From positions 1,550,001 through 1,614,000 of the forward strand of contig JASGHY010000001.1 in assembly GCA_047602185.1 (NCBI GenBank): a stretch of DNA of 64,000 bases, written 5' to 3'. Shown here one piece after another: positions 43,342 through 53,415 of this stretch (its first letter is position 1; every line of letters starts with the position of its first letter). The notes below the pieces were generated by a model. That model searched no databases, was not told where the DNA came from, and saw only the letters and a program-made list of their open reading frames with translations. The DNA is from PMP191F sp047602185 (GTDB taxonomy: Bacteria > Bacteroidota > Bacteroidia > Chitinophagales > Chitinophagaceae). The position numbers and the translations under genes are program-made.

Positions 43342-44691
43342 ATGAAAAAGGCATTATTCATTTTCGGTATGCTGGTAACCAGCTATGCCGGAATACAGGC
43401 TCAGAACAATCACGTTATCCTGATCAGTATCGATGGCCTAAGGCCGGAATTTTATAAAGACCCTTCCTGGAATATGGTGCATTTACGGCAGGCAATGAAA
43501 GAGGGGGTTTATGCAGATGGTGTTGATGGCGTGTTTCCTACGGTAACTTATCCTTCGCATACAACCATGATCAGTGGTGTAAAGCCATTGAAACATGGAG
43601 TTTATTACAATACACCTTCTGAACCGTTGGGTATTACAGGTAACTGGATCTGGAACTATAATACCATAAAAGTTCCTACTGTTTTTAGCCTGGCTAAGGA
43701 AAAAGGATTGACGACAGCCTCAGTAATGTGGCCAGTTTCCCTGGGATCACCTGCTACTTATAATATCCCTGAGTACTGGTATCTTTCTAAAGAAAAGGGA
43801 GGTGGCCGTATAACCACTAAAGCTATGCAGGAAAATGCAACCCCTCCCGGATTGTACGAGGAATTGCAACAACAGGCCGTAGGCAAACTGGAGGAGGTTG
43901 ATTTTAGCGGGGACTACCTGGTACTTGATGAAAACCTAGCCCGGATGAGCAGTTACCTCATTGGTCGCTATCAGCCTGCCTTACTGGCTGTGCACCTGGT
44001 AACAGTCGATCATTTTGAACATGAGCAGGGCAGGGATGGGGAAAAGGTGAGAGCTGCCGTTGCAGGCGTTGACAGGGCTATTAAGAGTATCCGTGAAGCT
44101 GTGCAGAAAGCAGGCATTGCCGAGACTACCACTTTTATTGTAACCGGAGATCATGGTTTTGTAGATATCCATACCGCTATTTCTCCCAATGTATTGCTGG
44201 CAAAGGCAGGTTTGTACGATCCACAGCATCCCGATAACTGGAAAGCTTATTTCCATCCCTGTGGCGGTGGTGCATTTCTACAACTGCGAGATAAAAACGA
44301 CCAGGCTACCAAAACAAAAGTATTGCAACTGCTGAAAGCACTACCAGCATCACAACAACAAACATTTATCATCAAGACCCGGGAAGAACTGGATAGCATT
44401 GGTGCTGATCCCACTGCTGCTTTTGCATTGGCAGGTCGCCAGGGATATACTTTTAATGCTGCTGCTACAGGCGAATTATTCCGCGCCGCTAAAGGTGGTA
44501 CCCACGGCTTTTATCCTGATTTTAAAGAAATCCAAACAGGATTTGTGGCATTTGGTAATGGCATCAAGAAAGGTGGTGTTACTATTCCGCAAATGAGCCT
44601 TACTGATATTGCACCTATTATCAGCAAAATACTGAACCTGAATTTACCTGCCGGTGATGGATTATTATTGAACGGAATATTCTCGAAATAA
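43342..44691 (+). CDS. secreted alkaline-phosphatase-superfamily protein, nucleotide pyrophosphatase/phosphodiesterase type
   Basis: The 449-residue protein has a signal peptide, MKKALFIFGMLVTSYAGIQA. Metal-site motifs of the ENPP branch are present: SIDGLRPEFY (Asp31), the nucleophile region FPTVTYPSHTT with Thr69 as the expected catalytic threonine, HLVTVDHFEHEQGRDG, GDHGFVDI and a late GGTHGFYP. These are the zinc ligands and nucleophile of an enzyme that hydrolyses phosphodiester or pyrophosphate bonds, probably in the periplasm. The substrate cannot be read from the sequence. The gene stands alone: strong hairpins follow it, and the next gene converges on it. The start is well placed, with the signal peptide beginning at residue 1. 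Confidence 0.92.
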   Translation: MKKALFIFGMLVTSYAGIQAQNNHVILISIDGLRPEFYKDPSWNMVHLRQAMKEGVYADGVDGVFPTVTYPSHTTMISGVKPLKHGVYYNTPSEPLGITGNWIWNYNTIKVPTVFSLAKEKGLTTASVMWPVSLGSPATYNIPEYWYLSKEKGGGRITTKAMQENATPPGLYEELQQQAVGKLEEVDFSGDYLVLDENLARMSSYLIGRYQPALLAVHLVTVDHFEHEQGRDGEKVRAAVAGVDRAIKSIREAVQKAGIAETTTFIVTGDHGFVDIHTAISPNVLLAKAGLYDPQHPDNWKAYFHPCGGGAFLQLRDKNDQATKTKVLQLLKALPASQQQTFIIKTREELDSIGADPTAAFALAGRQGYTFNAAATGELFRAAKGGTHGFYPDFKEIQTGFVAFGNGIKKGGVTIPQMSLTDIAPIISKILNLNLPAGDGLLLNGIFSK

Positions 44692-44721
44692 CGATCTTAC
44701 TATTGGCCTTACAAAGTTCCC

Positions 44722-44750
44722 GGCGTAGCGCATGCTACGCCTTTTTGTTT
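44722..44750 (+). terminator. intrinsic terminator of the phosphodiesterase gene
   Basis: A perfect 8-bp stem, GGCGTAGC (44722-44729) and GCTACGCC (44734-44741), with a GCAT loop is followed by TTTTTGTTT. It lies 30 bases after the stop codon. Confidence 0.85.
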
Positions 44751-44771
44751 ATAAGAGATTTCGAATATCTG

Positions 44772-44790
44772 GCGTAGGCTTGGCCTACGC
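44772..44790. repeat. second GCGTAG hairpin
   Basis: GCGTAGGC (44772-44779) pairs with GCCTACGC (44783-44790) around a TTG loop. There is no T tract. It reuses the GCGTAG stem sequence of the terminators on either side. Confidence 0.6.
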
Positions 44791-44899
44791 AGCAATGAGC
44801 CCAAAGCTATCAGTCACTTCGACCGGCAACAAAGGATAAATAGACGCTTTTCGAAAGTAGCTGAAAGCTACGATGCGAACTCTCTCTCAACAACAATAA

Positions 44900-44930
44900 A
44901 AAACGGCGTAGCTAATGCATACGCCGTTTT
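44900..44930. terminator. bidirectional terminator between convergent genes
   Basis: AAAACGGCGTA (44900-44910) and TACGCCGTTTT (44920-44930) form an 11-bp stem around a nine-base loop, with A/T tracts on both sides. It lies 29 bases beyond the stop of the giant protein gene on the minus strand and can also stop residual plus-strand transcription. Confidence 0.85.
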
Positions 44931-44959
44931 TTATTTCGCTATTTATTGCTGCTTAAAGG

Positions 44960-47900
44960 CTATTGTATCAGCAACATTTTCGTCAGTTTGCGTGTGCCAT
45001 CGCTCCACAACACATTGTACACACCCGGAATCAGGCCCGTAAGACTTACTGTAGTCTGTACATCGTTACGTTGTATATTGATCGCTTTTACAGCCCTGCC
45101 TGTTGCATCCGTAATACTTAACCAGGCATTGCCATTGTAAGCAGGGTGGCTGATCACTGTTACACCCCTTGCAGGGTTAGGCACTATCCTCAATGTGCTA
45201 TTACTCCATGAAGACCTGACACTTACTACTTTGCTGTAAGTAAATGAGCCGTCTTTATCTACCATTTTCAGGCGATAATAGTAAACTTTGTTGTTGCTGA
45301 TAGTATCCGTGTAATCATAGAACAGGGTAGAAGAGCTGTTGCCCACTGCCGATACAGTTGCTATTTTCCGGAATTCTTTTGCATCAGCATTACGCTGTAC
45401 CTCAAACAGATCGACATTCATCTCTTGTGATGTAGACCATTGCAAAAAAGCATCTTTACCTTTTGCTGATGCATCAAATGATACCAGGGTAACGGGTAAT
45501 GCACTATTGCCTACACTACTTACAAAAAAGCCACTGAATCCATTTACATCAAAAGTAACTTCCCACCATTGGGTGTTAGCATTCCAGATAATCTTAGCAT
45601 CATCGGGGTTAATTTCAACGGCACTGCCTGAATAGGTGCTGGGCAAACTGGTTGTACTAAAACCATGATATTGATATACCCGCAATGCAGCTTTTCCTGC
45701 GACATCGTCCGGCCCTGTTGGCAGGTCGAGTCCATGTGAAGGGAACGCATTAAAATTATCAAATTCCTGCTGCGTAAAATACAGGGTAACAGTAGCAGTA
45801 GCCGTTGCAGCATTGTTAACCGGCTCTATATCGTAATGACGCTGTACATACGGAGCACTGTTATAGGTCTTTACTTCATCATCAACAGTCACCTTGCTGA
45901 TAACCGGCCCATTAACAGGATTGTTTCCGGATGGCATTACAGTAGCTTCAGCCACCTGGTTCCTATATATAGCTACAGTATTGTTATACACCTCAGCTAC
46001 AACAATTTCAGGTTTGCTATCTCCATCAAGATCGCCACATGCAATATTTATCGGCAGTTCGCCTCTCACATAGTTTTTACCCGGCTCAAACGAGATAGTT
46101 CCCCCGGCATTACTATTGTTCTTAAATACCGTAAACCCGTTATAACCATTAATTGTTGTTACAAGATCAGGTTTTGCGTCACCATCCAGATCAGCAATAG
46201 TTATAAACTGATTATAGTTTGCGATCTGATTACCAGATTGTTTTTCAAATGAAATCCCGGATGAACTGCTTGTATTTTTAAACACATCAACCTGGTTGTT
46301 ATAACTGTCCGTAACAGCTACTGCAATATCAGCTTTTCCATCTCCATTGAGATCTGTAATGGCAAGGCACCTTGGAGGATAACTGGTAGCGAAATCAACT
46401 TTAGAGGCAAAAGAGACAGTATTGCCCGCACTGGTATTTTTATATACAGATATTGTATTGCTCAACCAGTTAGCAACTACAATATCCGGTTTACCATCTC
46501 CATCAATGTCGCCGGTTTCGACCCAATATGGAGTATTCCCTGTTGGATAATCAATCCTGGTCGCAAACGCGATACTATCTCCCACACTGGTATTTTTATA
46601 CACAGACAAAACGTGAGCAGCTGTATTGACAACAATAAGGTCAACTTTTCCGTCAGCATTCACATCAGCAGCAGTAATACTATAAGGACGGCTTACTGCC
46701 GGGATATCGATCTGAGCTGCAAAAGAGATACTACCGACTGTGCTTGTATTCTTCAATATTGACAGCGAAGCCCCGTCGTAAGTAACCGCCATATCAGGCT
46801 TACCATCTCCGTTAAAATCGTTGATAGTAAAGCTATAAGGCGTAGGGCTGGTTGTAATCCTTATTCGCGGCTCCATGGAAATATTTCCATTACTGCTGTT
46901 GTTTCGCAGAATTGAAACTCCTGCAAAGGAAACAGTACTGTTATCTAACGCAGCGATATCAGGTTTACCATCACCATCTATATCGCTGATCTTTACCTGG
47001 TAAATAGTATTACCACCGGCAAACTGTTTTGCTTCAGCAAAAGAAATATCCTGGAATTCGTGCCCTATAGAAGGGAAAGTAACTTTAAATGGAGAGTTTG
47101 CAAAAGCCACAAGTCCCCCTGTTGTTACCGATACAGGCTCAAATGTAGCACCTGCGGGAACTTCTACCACCAGCGAAGAGCTGTTACCTGAAATGACCAG
47201 GGCTTCTACGGCACCAAAACGAACAATATTATTGGTAGCTATATTATCAAAGTTATTACCACTGATCGTTACCAGGGTGCCAACCGGACCAGACTGTGGC
47301 ACGTAAGATGAAACCGATGGCGCACGCAAAAATGTAAATCCTGCAGCACTGGCCGTTCCGGCTGATGCCGTAACAGTTATGTTTCCCGAACTTCCATTAC
47401 CTACAACTGCGGTAATAGTATTGGAAGAAACAATTGTAAAAGATTTTGCAGCAACTCCTCCAAAACTCACGGCCGTTATATTACTGAAATTACTACCGGA
47501 AATAGTGATAACACTTTCTGTATAACCTTCTGCAGGTGTAAAACCTGAAATCACAGGCTCAGCAACTTTACGGCCTACCAGGAAAGTAATAGTTGAATAA
47601 GGAGGCGCCAGGGAACTATCAAGAACTGCTACATCCGGCAGGCCATCAAGATTGAAATCGCCAACAGACAAAGCGCCCGGATAATTACCGGCACTGAACT
47701 CCAACTTCTCATTCATTGATATGGTACCGGGAACGCTGGTATTAGGCAATACAGAAACAGTATTGGTATTATGAGCACTCGTAAGCACCTCAGGCTTACC
47801 ATCTCCGTCAACATCTGTAACAGCAATACCATTGGGGTATGCCCCTACAGTGTATTGTGCAGCAAGAATATACCCGATTGTATCTGGCGAACTTGTATTT

Positions 47901-50900
47901 CTGAGTAATACTACTTTATTATTCGCGTTTGTAGCAGCCAGATCTGGTTTATTATCTCTGTCAAAATCACCTATTATAAGATTTGAAACAACACCTCCGG
48001 TATTGTAGCTTACTTTAGGTTGAAAACTAAATGCTCCGTTCGTACTATTGTTCTTAAATGCAGCAATGGATTGTGCAGGATCACCGGATGTAGTAACAGC
48101 AACATCCTGTTTGCCATCGCCATCCAGGTCTGCGATCAATATATCCTTAGGTGTAGAGCCAGTGTTAACAGATGTAGGAGACGGATCAAACAAAATACTT
48201 GTACCTGCACTGGTATTTTTATAAATAACAAATCTGTAAGGTGCATCCTGTAAAGTGATTGCTATATCGGGCTTACCATCCTGGTTAAGATCACCAACAT
48301 CAAATTTTGTTATAAATCCAGCTGTAAAACTAACCGGTGGCGCAAAGGAAAGATTTCCCGGAGTACTTGTATTTCTGTAAACAGAGATCAGGTAATATGC
48401 ACAGGATATTATGATATCTGGTTTACCATCTCCATCCATATCTGCGATCCTGATCTTCCGGGGCGTATCTTCCGCAGACAAATTCACCTTTTCAACAAAA
48501 GAAATAGTGTTGGCAGATGCAGTATGCCTATAAACCGACACAACCTGTTCTACCGAACTGTTAGTTACAGCAATATCTATATTTCCATCTCCATCAAAGT
48601 CGGCAGAAGCCACATCTTCAATTCCCATTGAGGCATACAGCATTGCCGTATCAAAAGAAGATGAGGATAAGACAGTGCCACTGAAAGTTACAGTAAACGG
48701 TAAGGAAGATCGTACAGTAGAATTATTTGTTGTAACTGTTATTGGCTGATAACCAGCACCTGCAGGTACAGTAACGGTAAGAGACGTACCGGTAGCTGTA
48801 TTAACCACGGCTTTTACTGCACCAAAATAAACAATATTATTGGCAGGCGTACTGCTGAAGTTTGTTCCGGTAATGGTAACAACAGAACCAACAGCGCCTG
48901 CTATCGGATTCACCCCTGTAATAGTAAGAGCATTACCTGCAGTTTTAAATATGAAACCAGCCTTTGTACCTGTACCCACAACGTTCTGAACACTTACATT
49001 ACCCGTAGCACCGCTTCCTACTATAGCACTAATGATCTCAGAAGACAATACGGTATATGATTTTGCAGGAACTCCTCCAAAACTTACAGCTGTTACACTA
49101 TCAAAGTAGTGACCTGTAATGATCACCCCCGAATCACTGGCTGCACTTGAAGGTGTAAAACCTGTTATTAGCGGTGTAGTAAGGAATGTAAACCCATCTT
49201 TTGACACAGTATCTGTAGCTGACATTAACCGCACTTTTCCACTGGCACCATTGCCAACTACAGCACTGATAGCTGTATCTCCTTTAATAACAAATGAAAC
49301 AGCCAGGGAATCACCAAAACTTACAGCTGTTATTCCTGTGAAATTAGCCCCTTTGATCAGTACGGTATCGCCTGAACGGGCTTTTTGAGGTTCGAAGCTG
49401 TTTATATTGAAACTTTGACTTACATTATTTTTGTAAAAAAATATCCCAAGAGGAGCCTGGCTGGATATTGCTATATCAGGTTTACCATCACCTCCAAAAT
49501 CACAGGCAACAATATTTGTAGCAAGACCAGCAAAATTGTATTCTGTAATGGATGAAAAATTAACAGTAGTGCCGCTACTCACGTTTCTGAATATGCCAAC
49601 ATAGATCTGGGCACCCGCTTGTTCTGCAACGGTAATGTCAGGAGCATTATCACCATCAAGATCGGCTACCGCAAAATCAACAGGGGCATGTCCTGTAGGC
49701 ATGTCAACCTTTCCATCAAAAGCAATATTACCGCCTAAGGCAATATTCCTGAGTACTGAAAAACTCTGACCATTGGTATTCACCACTACCAGGTCCTGCT
49801 TACCATCTCTGTCAATATCAACCAAAGCAACCTTTCCGGGTGTATTACCGGTTGAGAACATGGCTGGCGCAGCAAAAGTAATACTACCACCTGTTCCCGT
49901 ATTCTTCAGAACGGAAACGGTATTACCCTGCTGATTGGTCACTGCAATATCCGGCAGATTATCGCCATTCAGATCTCCGGTAGCCAGTCCCACAGGAGAA
50001 GCACCTACAGCAAATTCGCCAACAGGCAATAAATTGATTGAACCAGGAGTACCGGTATTTTTAAACACTGATACGGTTCCTCCGTCCTTATTAGCAACGA
50101 TCACATCTGGCTTTCCATCACCATTGATGTCAGCAATAGTAACGTTAACAGGCATTGCTCCTGCGGTAATTTCAAACGGAGCTGCAAATGAAACAGCTCC
50201 ACCTGTTGCAGTAATATTTCTGAATATAGTAACAGAGCTTATTGATGACCCATTGCTGATAACTACCAGGTCTGGCTTACCATCTGCATCCAGATCGCCA
50301 GCGGCAACCTTAACAGGTGTACCGGATAAAGTAGCCAGGTCCTGGCGATAGCCAAAAGAAAAGTCATGCCCTCCTGCATCTGTATTGGAATAGATTGATA
50401 TAGAAGGGTAACCATCTGTAAATGCTACACCTTTATTTGCCAGGATCAGATCCTGTTTTCCGTCTGCATTCAGATCATAAGTGATCATATCACTATGAAA
50501 CGGCTGTGGCTCCAGCAAGGGGATATCTGAAGCTTTCACAAAAGAAGAGGGCCTAAGAATGCCATTATTGGCGCCTGTTACAATAAAAGCAGATGAAGCA
50601 TACCCTGTATGCCCATCGGTGGTTACAGTAAGAGGTGTATAGCTTGCACCGGCAGGCACTATTACCGTCAGGTATCCCGAAGTGGCTGCTGTAACCGTTG
50701 CTTTTACTCCACCTATAAATACGATGTTTTCAGATACAGTTGTACTGAAACCGGACCCCGTGATCATAATGGTTGTTCCTGCAGGTCCGGAAGAAGGTGC
50801 AAAACCTGTCACTACAGGAGGTTGCTTATACACAAAGCCAGCCCGGGTAGCTGTTCCTGTGTTGTTTTGTACACTTACATTGCCGTTGGCGCCATTACCA

Positions 50901-52510
50901 ACTATTGCCTTAATGGTATTCTGTGATACCAGCACAAAAGAAGCAGCTGCTACACCACCAAACTGTACTGCGGTTATATTTACAAAATTGTTTCCTGAAA
51001 TAGTTACAGTATCACCACTATAGGCAGCAGCAGGAGCAACCCCGGTAATTTCAGGTAACCCGGATTTCGTCCTCTTAAATATTACAATAGTATGTTTAGT
51101 ACTGTCGGTAACTGCAATGTCAGGAGTACCATTGTTGTCAAAATCGCATACGGCCAATGCGCCTGGTCGCCCAGGAGTAGCAAAATCCAGTCTTGAACTC
51201 ATGTCAATGGTTCCGGGCAAGCTATTATTATGCAGGAAAGTAACGGCTGCAGCGTCCTGAGCACTCACCAATACATCCGGCTTGCCGTCGCCATCAATAT
51301 CAGCAACCGCAATATCAACAGGATTATTGCCGGTTGCATAAGCCTGGGCTTCCGCAAAAGAGATGACATCCGAATAACTGTTATTTTTTAATACTGAAAT
51401 CGTATTTGTTGTAGTATTGGTAACAATCAGATCAGGTTTATTATCCAGATCAAGGTCGCCAATAACCACGCGGGCATTATTACCACCTGCTGTAAGATCC
51501 ACATTGGCAGCAAAGGCAAACGAACCAGTAGTACCCATGTTCCTGAATGCAGAAATGCCTCCCTGCCTGGCACCCGTTATAATATCCTGTTTACCATCAT
51601 TATTAAGATCAGCGATCTTTATATCATATAATTCTTTGCTGCCAATATTAAAATTGACCGCAGTACCAAAAGACACAGTTCCGGGTGTACTATTATTTTT
51701 CAGGATACAGAACTTGTTGGATGAACCTTGTAATGTAAGCGCTATATCAGGCCTGCCATCCTGATCAAGATCACCAATATCGAATCTATTTACATTACCT
51801 GGATAATATTCGACCTGTTGCTCAAAAGCAATAGTACCGGGCGTACTCACATTTCTGAAAATCGCCACCAATGAATTTCCCCAGATAATAATATCAGGCT
51901 TTCCGTCCCCATCAACATCAGCAATACGGATCTGACTCAACGCTTCCCACCATACACGATAATTTACATAAGGCGCAAAAGAAAGTGAAGTAGTGCTTGT
52001 ATTCCTGAATACCCAGAACTCCTCCAATTGCCAGTTAATTGCAACAATATCAGGTTTACCATCCACATCAAAATCAGTCACAGCGGAACCTGAAGGAGTG
52101 AGATCAAACAATTTCAAGCTATCGGTATAACTTGATGCTGCTAAAGGCTCACCACCAGTGAATGTCACTATAAATGGATTAGCAGAACTTGCCGTAAGAT
52201 TGCCTGTGGTAACTGTTATCGGCTGGTAAGTGCTACCTGCAGGTACTGTAACAGTAAGCGATGTACTGGTTGCAGATGAAACAACAGCCTTTACAGCTCC
52301 GAAATAAACGGTATTGCCGGCAGGTGTACTACTGAAATTACTTCCGCTAATGGTAACGGTGGTACCAACTGCTCCGGAGGTTGGGCTAAACGAAGTAATA
52401 ACAGGCTGTGCAAAAACAGGGAAACTAAGTGCTAAAAAAGACAGAGTAAATAGGTAAACATGCATTGATCTTCCTATTGCATGTTTCAACAGGGGGTAAA
52501 AATGGTTCAT
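44960..52510 (-). CDS. giant secreted protein: IPT/TIG domains, four 7-repeat FG-GAP blocks, T9SS sorting domain
   Basis: The protein has 2516 residues. The signal peptide ends near residue 35 (SFLALSFPVFAQ), and the start could also be the ATG at 52465. The order is: TIG 36-118; FG-GAP block 1 (about 127-483); two TIGs; block 2 (about 657-1030); three TIGs (about 1037-1270); block 3 (about 1283-1650); two TIGs; block 4 (about 1820-2187). Two beta-rich domains (about 2200-2340 and 2334-2433) follow, then a type-A sorting domain from about 2440 (VPNPARG...GVYNVLWSDG...TKMLLIQ). Each block has exactly seven calcium loops of the form D-x-[DN]-x-D-G-K-x-D, as expected for seven-bladed integrin-like propellers. 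It should be exported by T9SS and anchored at the surface or released. A role in adhesion or binding is inference. Confidence 0.92.
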   Translation of the reverse strand: MNHFYPLLKHAIGRSMHVYLFTLSFLALSFPVFAQPVITSFSPTSGAVGTTVTISGSNFSSTPAGNTVYFGAVKAVVSSATSTSLTVTVPAGSTYQPITVTTGNLTASSANPFIVTFTGGEPLAASSYTDSLKLFDLTPSGSAVTDFDVDGKPDIVAINWQLEEFWVFRNTSTTSLSFAPYVNYRVWWEALSQIRIADVDGDGKPDIIIWGNSLVAIFRNVSTPGTIAFEQQVEYYPGNVNRFDIGDLDQDGRPDIALTLQGSSNKFCILKNNSTPGTVSFGTAVNFNIGSKELYDIKIADLNNDGKQDIITGARQGGISAFRNMGTTGSFAFAANVDLTAGGNNARVVIGDLDLDNKPDLIVTNTTTNTISVLKNNSYSDVISFAEAQAYATGNNPVDIAVADIDGDGKPDVLVSAQDAAAVTFLHNNSLPGTIDMSSRLDFATPGRPGALAVCDFDNNGTPDIAVTDSTKHTIVIFKRTKSGLPEITGVAPAAAYSGDTVTISGNNFVNITAVQFGGVAAASFVLVSQNTIKAIVGNGANGNVSVQNNTGTATRAGFVYKQPPVVTGFAPSSGPAGTTIMITGSGFSTTVSENIVFIGGVKATVTAATSGYLTVIVPAGASYTPLTVTTDGHTGYASSAFIVTGANNGILRPSSFVKASDIPLLEPQPFHSDMITYDLNADGKQDLILANKGVAFTDGYPSISIYSNTDAGGHDFSFGYRQDLATLSGTPVKVAAGDLDADGKPDLVVISNGSSISSVTIFRNITATGGAVSFAAPFEITAGAMPVNVTIADINGDGKPDVIVANKDGGTVSVFKNTGTPGSINLLPVGEFAVGASPVGLATGDLNGDNLPDIAVTNQQGNTVSVLKNTGTGGSITFAAPAMFSTGNTPGKVALVDIDRDGKQDLVVVNTNGQSFSVLRNIALGGNIAFDGKVDMPTGHAPVDFAVADLDGDNAPDITVAEQAGAQIYVGIFRNVSSGTTVNFSSITEYNFAGLATNIVACDFGGDGKPDIAISSQAPLGIFFYKNNVSQSFNINSFEPQKARSGDTVLIKGANFTGITAVSFGDSLAVSFVIKGDTAISAVVGNGASGKVRLMSATDTVSKDGFTFLTTPLITGFTPSSAASDSGVIITGHYFDSVTAVSFGGVPAKSYTVLSSEIISAIVGSGATGNVSVQNVVGTGTKAGFIFKTAGNALTITGVNPIAGAVGSVVTITGTNFSSTPANNIVYFGAVKAVVNTATGTSLTVTVPAGAGYQPITVTTNNSTVRSSLPFTVTFSGTVLSSSSFDTAMLYASMGIEDVASADFDGDGNIDIAVTNSSVEQVVSVYRHTASANTISFVEKVNLSAEDTPRKIRIADMDGDGKPDIIISCAYYLISVYRNTSTPGNLSFAPPVSFTAGFITKFDVGDLNQDGKPDIAITLQDAPYRFVIYKNTSAGTSILFDPSPTSVNTGSTPKDILIADLDGDGKQDVAVTTSGDPAQSIAAFKNNSTNGAFSFQPKVSYNTGGVVSNLIIGDFDRDNKPDLAATNANNKVVLLRNTSSPDTIGYILAAQYTVGAYPNGIAVTDVDGDGKPEVLTSAHNTNTVSVLPNTSVPGTISMNEKLEFSAGNYPGALSVGDFNLDGLPDVAVLDSSLAPPYSTITFLVGRKVAEPVISGFTPAEGYTESVITISGSNFSNITAVSFGGVAAKSFTIVSSNTITAVVGNGSSGNITVTASAGTASAAGFTFLRAPSVSSYVPQSGPVGTLVTISGNNFDNIATNNIVRFGAVEALVISGNSSSLVVEVPAGATFEPVSVTTGGLVAFANSPFKVTFPSIGHEFQDISFAEAKQFAGGNTIYQVKISDIDGDGKPDIAALDNSTVSFAGVSILRNNSSNGNISMEPRIRITTSPTPYSFTINDFNGDGKPDMAVTYDGASLSILKNTSTVGSISFAAQIDIPAVSRPYSITAADVNADGKVDLIVVNTAAHVLSVYKNTSVGDSIAFATRIDYPTGNTPYWVETGDIDGDGKPDIVVANWLSNTISVYKNTSAGNTVSFASKVDFATSYPPRCLAITDLNGDGKADIAVAVTDSYNNQVDVFKNTSSSSGISFEKQSGNQIANYNQFITIADLDGDAKPDLVTTINGYNGFTVFKNNSNAGGTISFEPGKNYVRGELPINIACGDLDGDSKPEIVVAEVYNNTVAIYRNQVAEATVMPSGNNPVNGPVISKVTVDDEVKTYNSAPYVQRHYDIEPVNNAATATATVTLYFTQQEFDNFNAFPSHGLDLPTGPDDVAGKAALRVYQYHGFSTTSLPSTYSGSAVEINPDDAKIIWNANTQWWEVTFDVNGFSGFFVSSVGNSALPVTLVSFDASAKGKDAFLQWSTSQEMNVDLFEVQRNADAKEFRKIATVSAVGNSSSTLFYDYTDTISNNKVYYYRLKMVDKDGSFTYSKVVSVRSSWSNSTLRIVPNPARGVTVISHPAYNGNAWLSITDATGRAVKAINIQRNDVQTTVSLTGLIPGVYNVLWSDGTRKLTKMLLIQ

Positions 52511-52710
52511 CCGGGGTTAATTTAAATAAAGGCCAAGCAAACAGGATAGAGGAAATGATAAAAGAGGAATATCAGCGGGATAGAGGATAGCGTTTCTACT
52601 ACCGTAAAACGGTTTCAGTTACAATAATAATTAAAAAAGATGCACCACCTACAATTAATGCATAACCGATATACCTTTTTATTATTAAAAAGCGATTCCT
52701 TTATACATAT
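52511..52710. other. promoter-proximal spacer of the giant protein gene
   Basis: The 200 bases are A/T-rich without a coding frame. The part next to 52510 should contain the promoter of the giant protein gene (minus strand). TACCTTTTTATTATTAAAAA (about 52671-52690) is an A/T-rich stretch near the 3' end of the hddC gene that might serve as a weak stop for transcription. I saw no strong hairpin. Confidence 0.3.
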
Positions 52711-53409
52711 TTAAAAATTCACTAATTCCACATTCGCTTTTGCATAGTCTTCGGGGATGCCAATATCAATAAAGTATTCGTTCTGTATAACTCCGAACAT
52801 CGGACGCTGTGAGAAGAATGTTTCGAGATAATCTTTTTCGAAGGAGAATTTTTCAGGCAGGCTTTCATTAAGAAAATGCTTTACCTGTAAGGCATACACG
52901 CCACCATTGATCAATCCCTCGTTGTAAAACTGCTTTTCTTTAAAGCTCCCGATAGATTGATCTGTATTTAACTCTACCACGCCATAACGGTCAAATTGCT
53001 GCATGGGTTTCAATGACAAGGTGCAGTGTGCCTGGTGTAACTGATGAAAGGAGGAGAGGAGAGATAACTGTATTTTAAAAATAGTATCGCCATTCAGGAT
53101 CAATACATCTTTTTCGGTTGCTTTAGCACAGGCAAGTTTAATAGCACCGCCTGTCCCTAATGGTTCGTCTTCTATAACATACTGCTTACTGAGCAGGGGA
53201 TATTGCTCGTCGAGGAATTGCTCTATAACCTCATGTTTATAGCCCAGCGAAAAGATGAACTTTTCTATTCCCTGCTCCCTGTAATAGTCAATTACATAGC
53301 TCAGGAACGGCTTGCCGGCTACTAATGCCATACACTTTGGCAGATCAGGTACTGCACTCCGTAAACGGGTACCAAGTCCGCCGGCAAGAATGATTGCTTC
53401 GGTGATCAT
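52711..53409 (-). CDS. hddC: D-glycero-D-manno-heptose 1-phosphate guanylyltransferase-like nucleotidyltransferase
   Basis: The 232-residue protein begins MITEAIILAGGLGTRLRSAV, the nucleotide-binding signature of sugar-phosphate nucleotidyltransferases. It continues with DLPKCMALVAGKPFL (the catalytic lysine region), EDEPLGTGGAIK and the metal site LNGDTIFKI. FIDIGIPEDYAKA is near the end. The length and order fit HddC, which would convert heptose 1-phosphate and GTP to GDP-D-glycero-alpha-D-manno-heptose. The specific assignment depends on its neighbours gmhA (6 bases upstream) and hddA. By sequence alone a mannose- or glucose-1-phosphate transferase would remain possible. It is the last gene of the run that starts near 59151. 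Confidence 0.85.
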   Translation of the reverse strand: MITEAIILAGGLGTRLRSAVPDLPKCMALVAGKPFLSYVIDYYREQGIEKFIFSLGYKHEVIEQFLDEQYPLLSKQYVIEDEPLGTGGAIKLACAKATEKDVLILNGDTIFKIQLSLLSSFHQLHQAHCTLSLKPMQQFDRYGVVELNTDQSIGSFKEKQFYNEGLINGGVYALQVKHFLNESLPEKFSFEKDYLETFFSQRPMFGVIQNEYFIDIGIPEDYAKANVELVNF

Positions 53410-53415
53410 TGCAGA

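Noticed and set aside
44960..52510. Plus-strand frames opposite the giant protein gene (for example 45836-46252 and 49935-50351)
   Set aside because: They are periodic shadows of the repeated minus-strand coding sequence.
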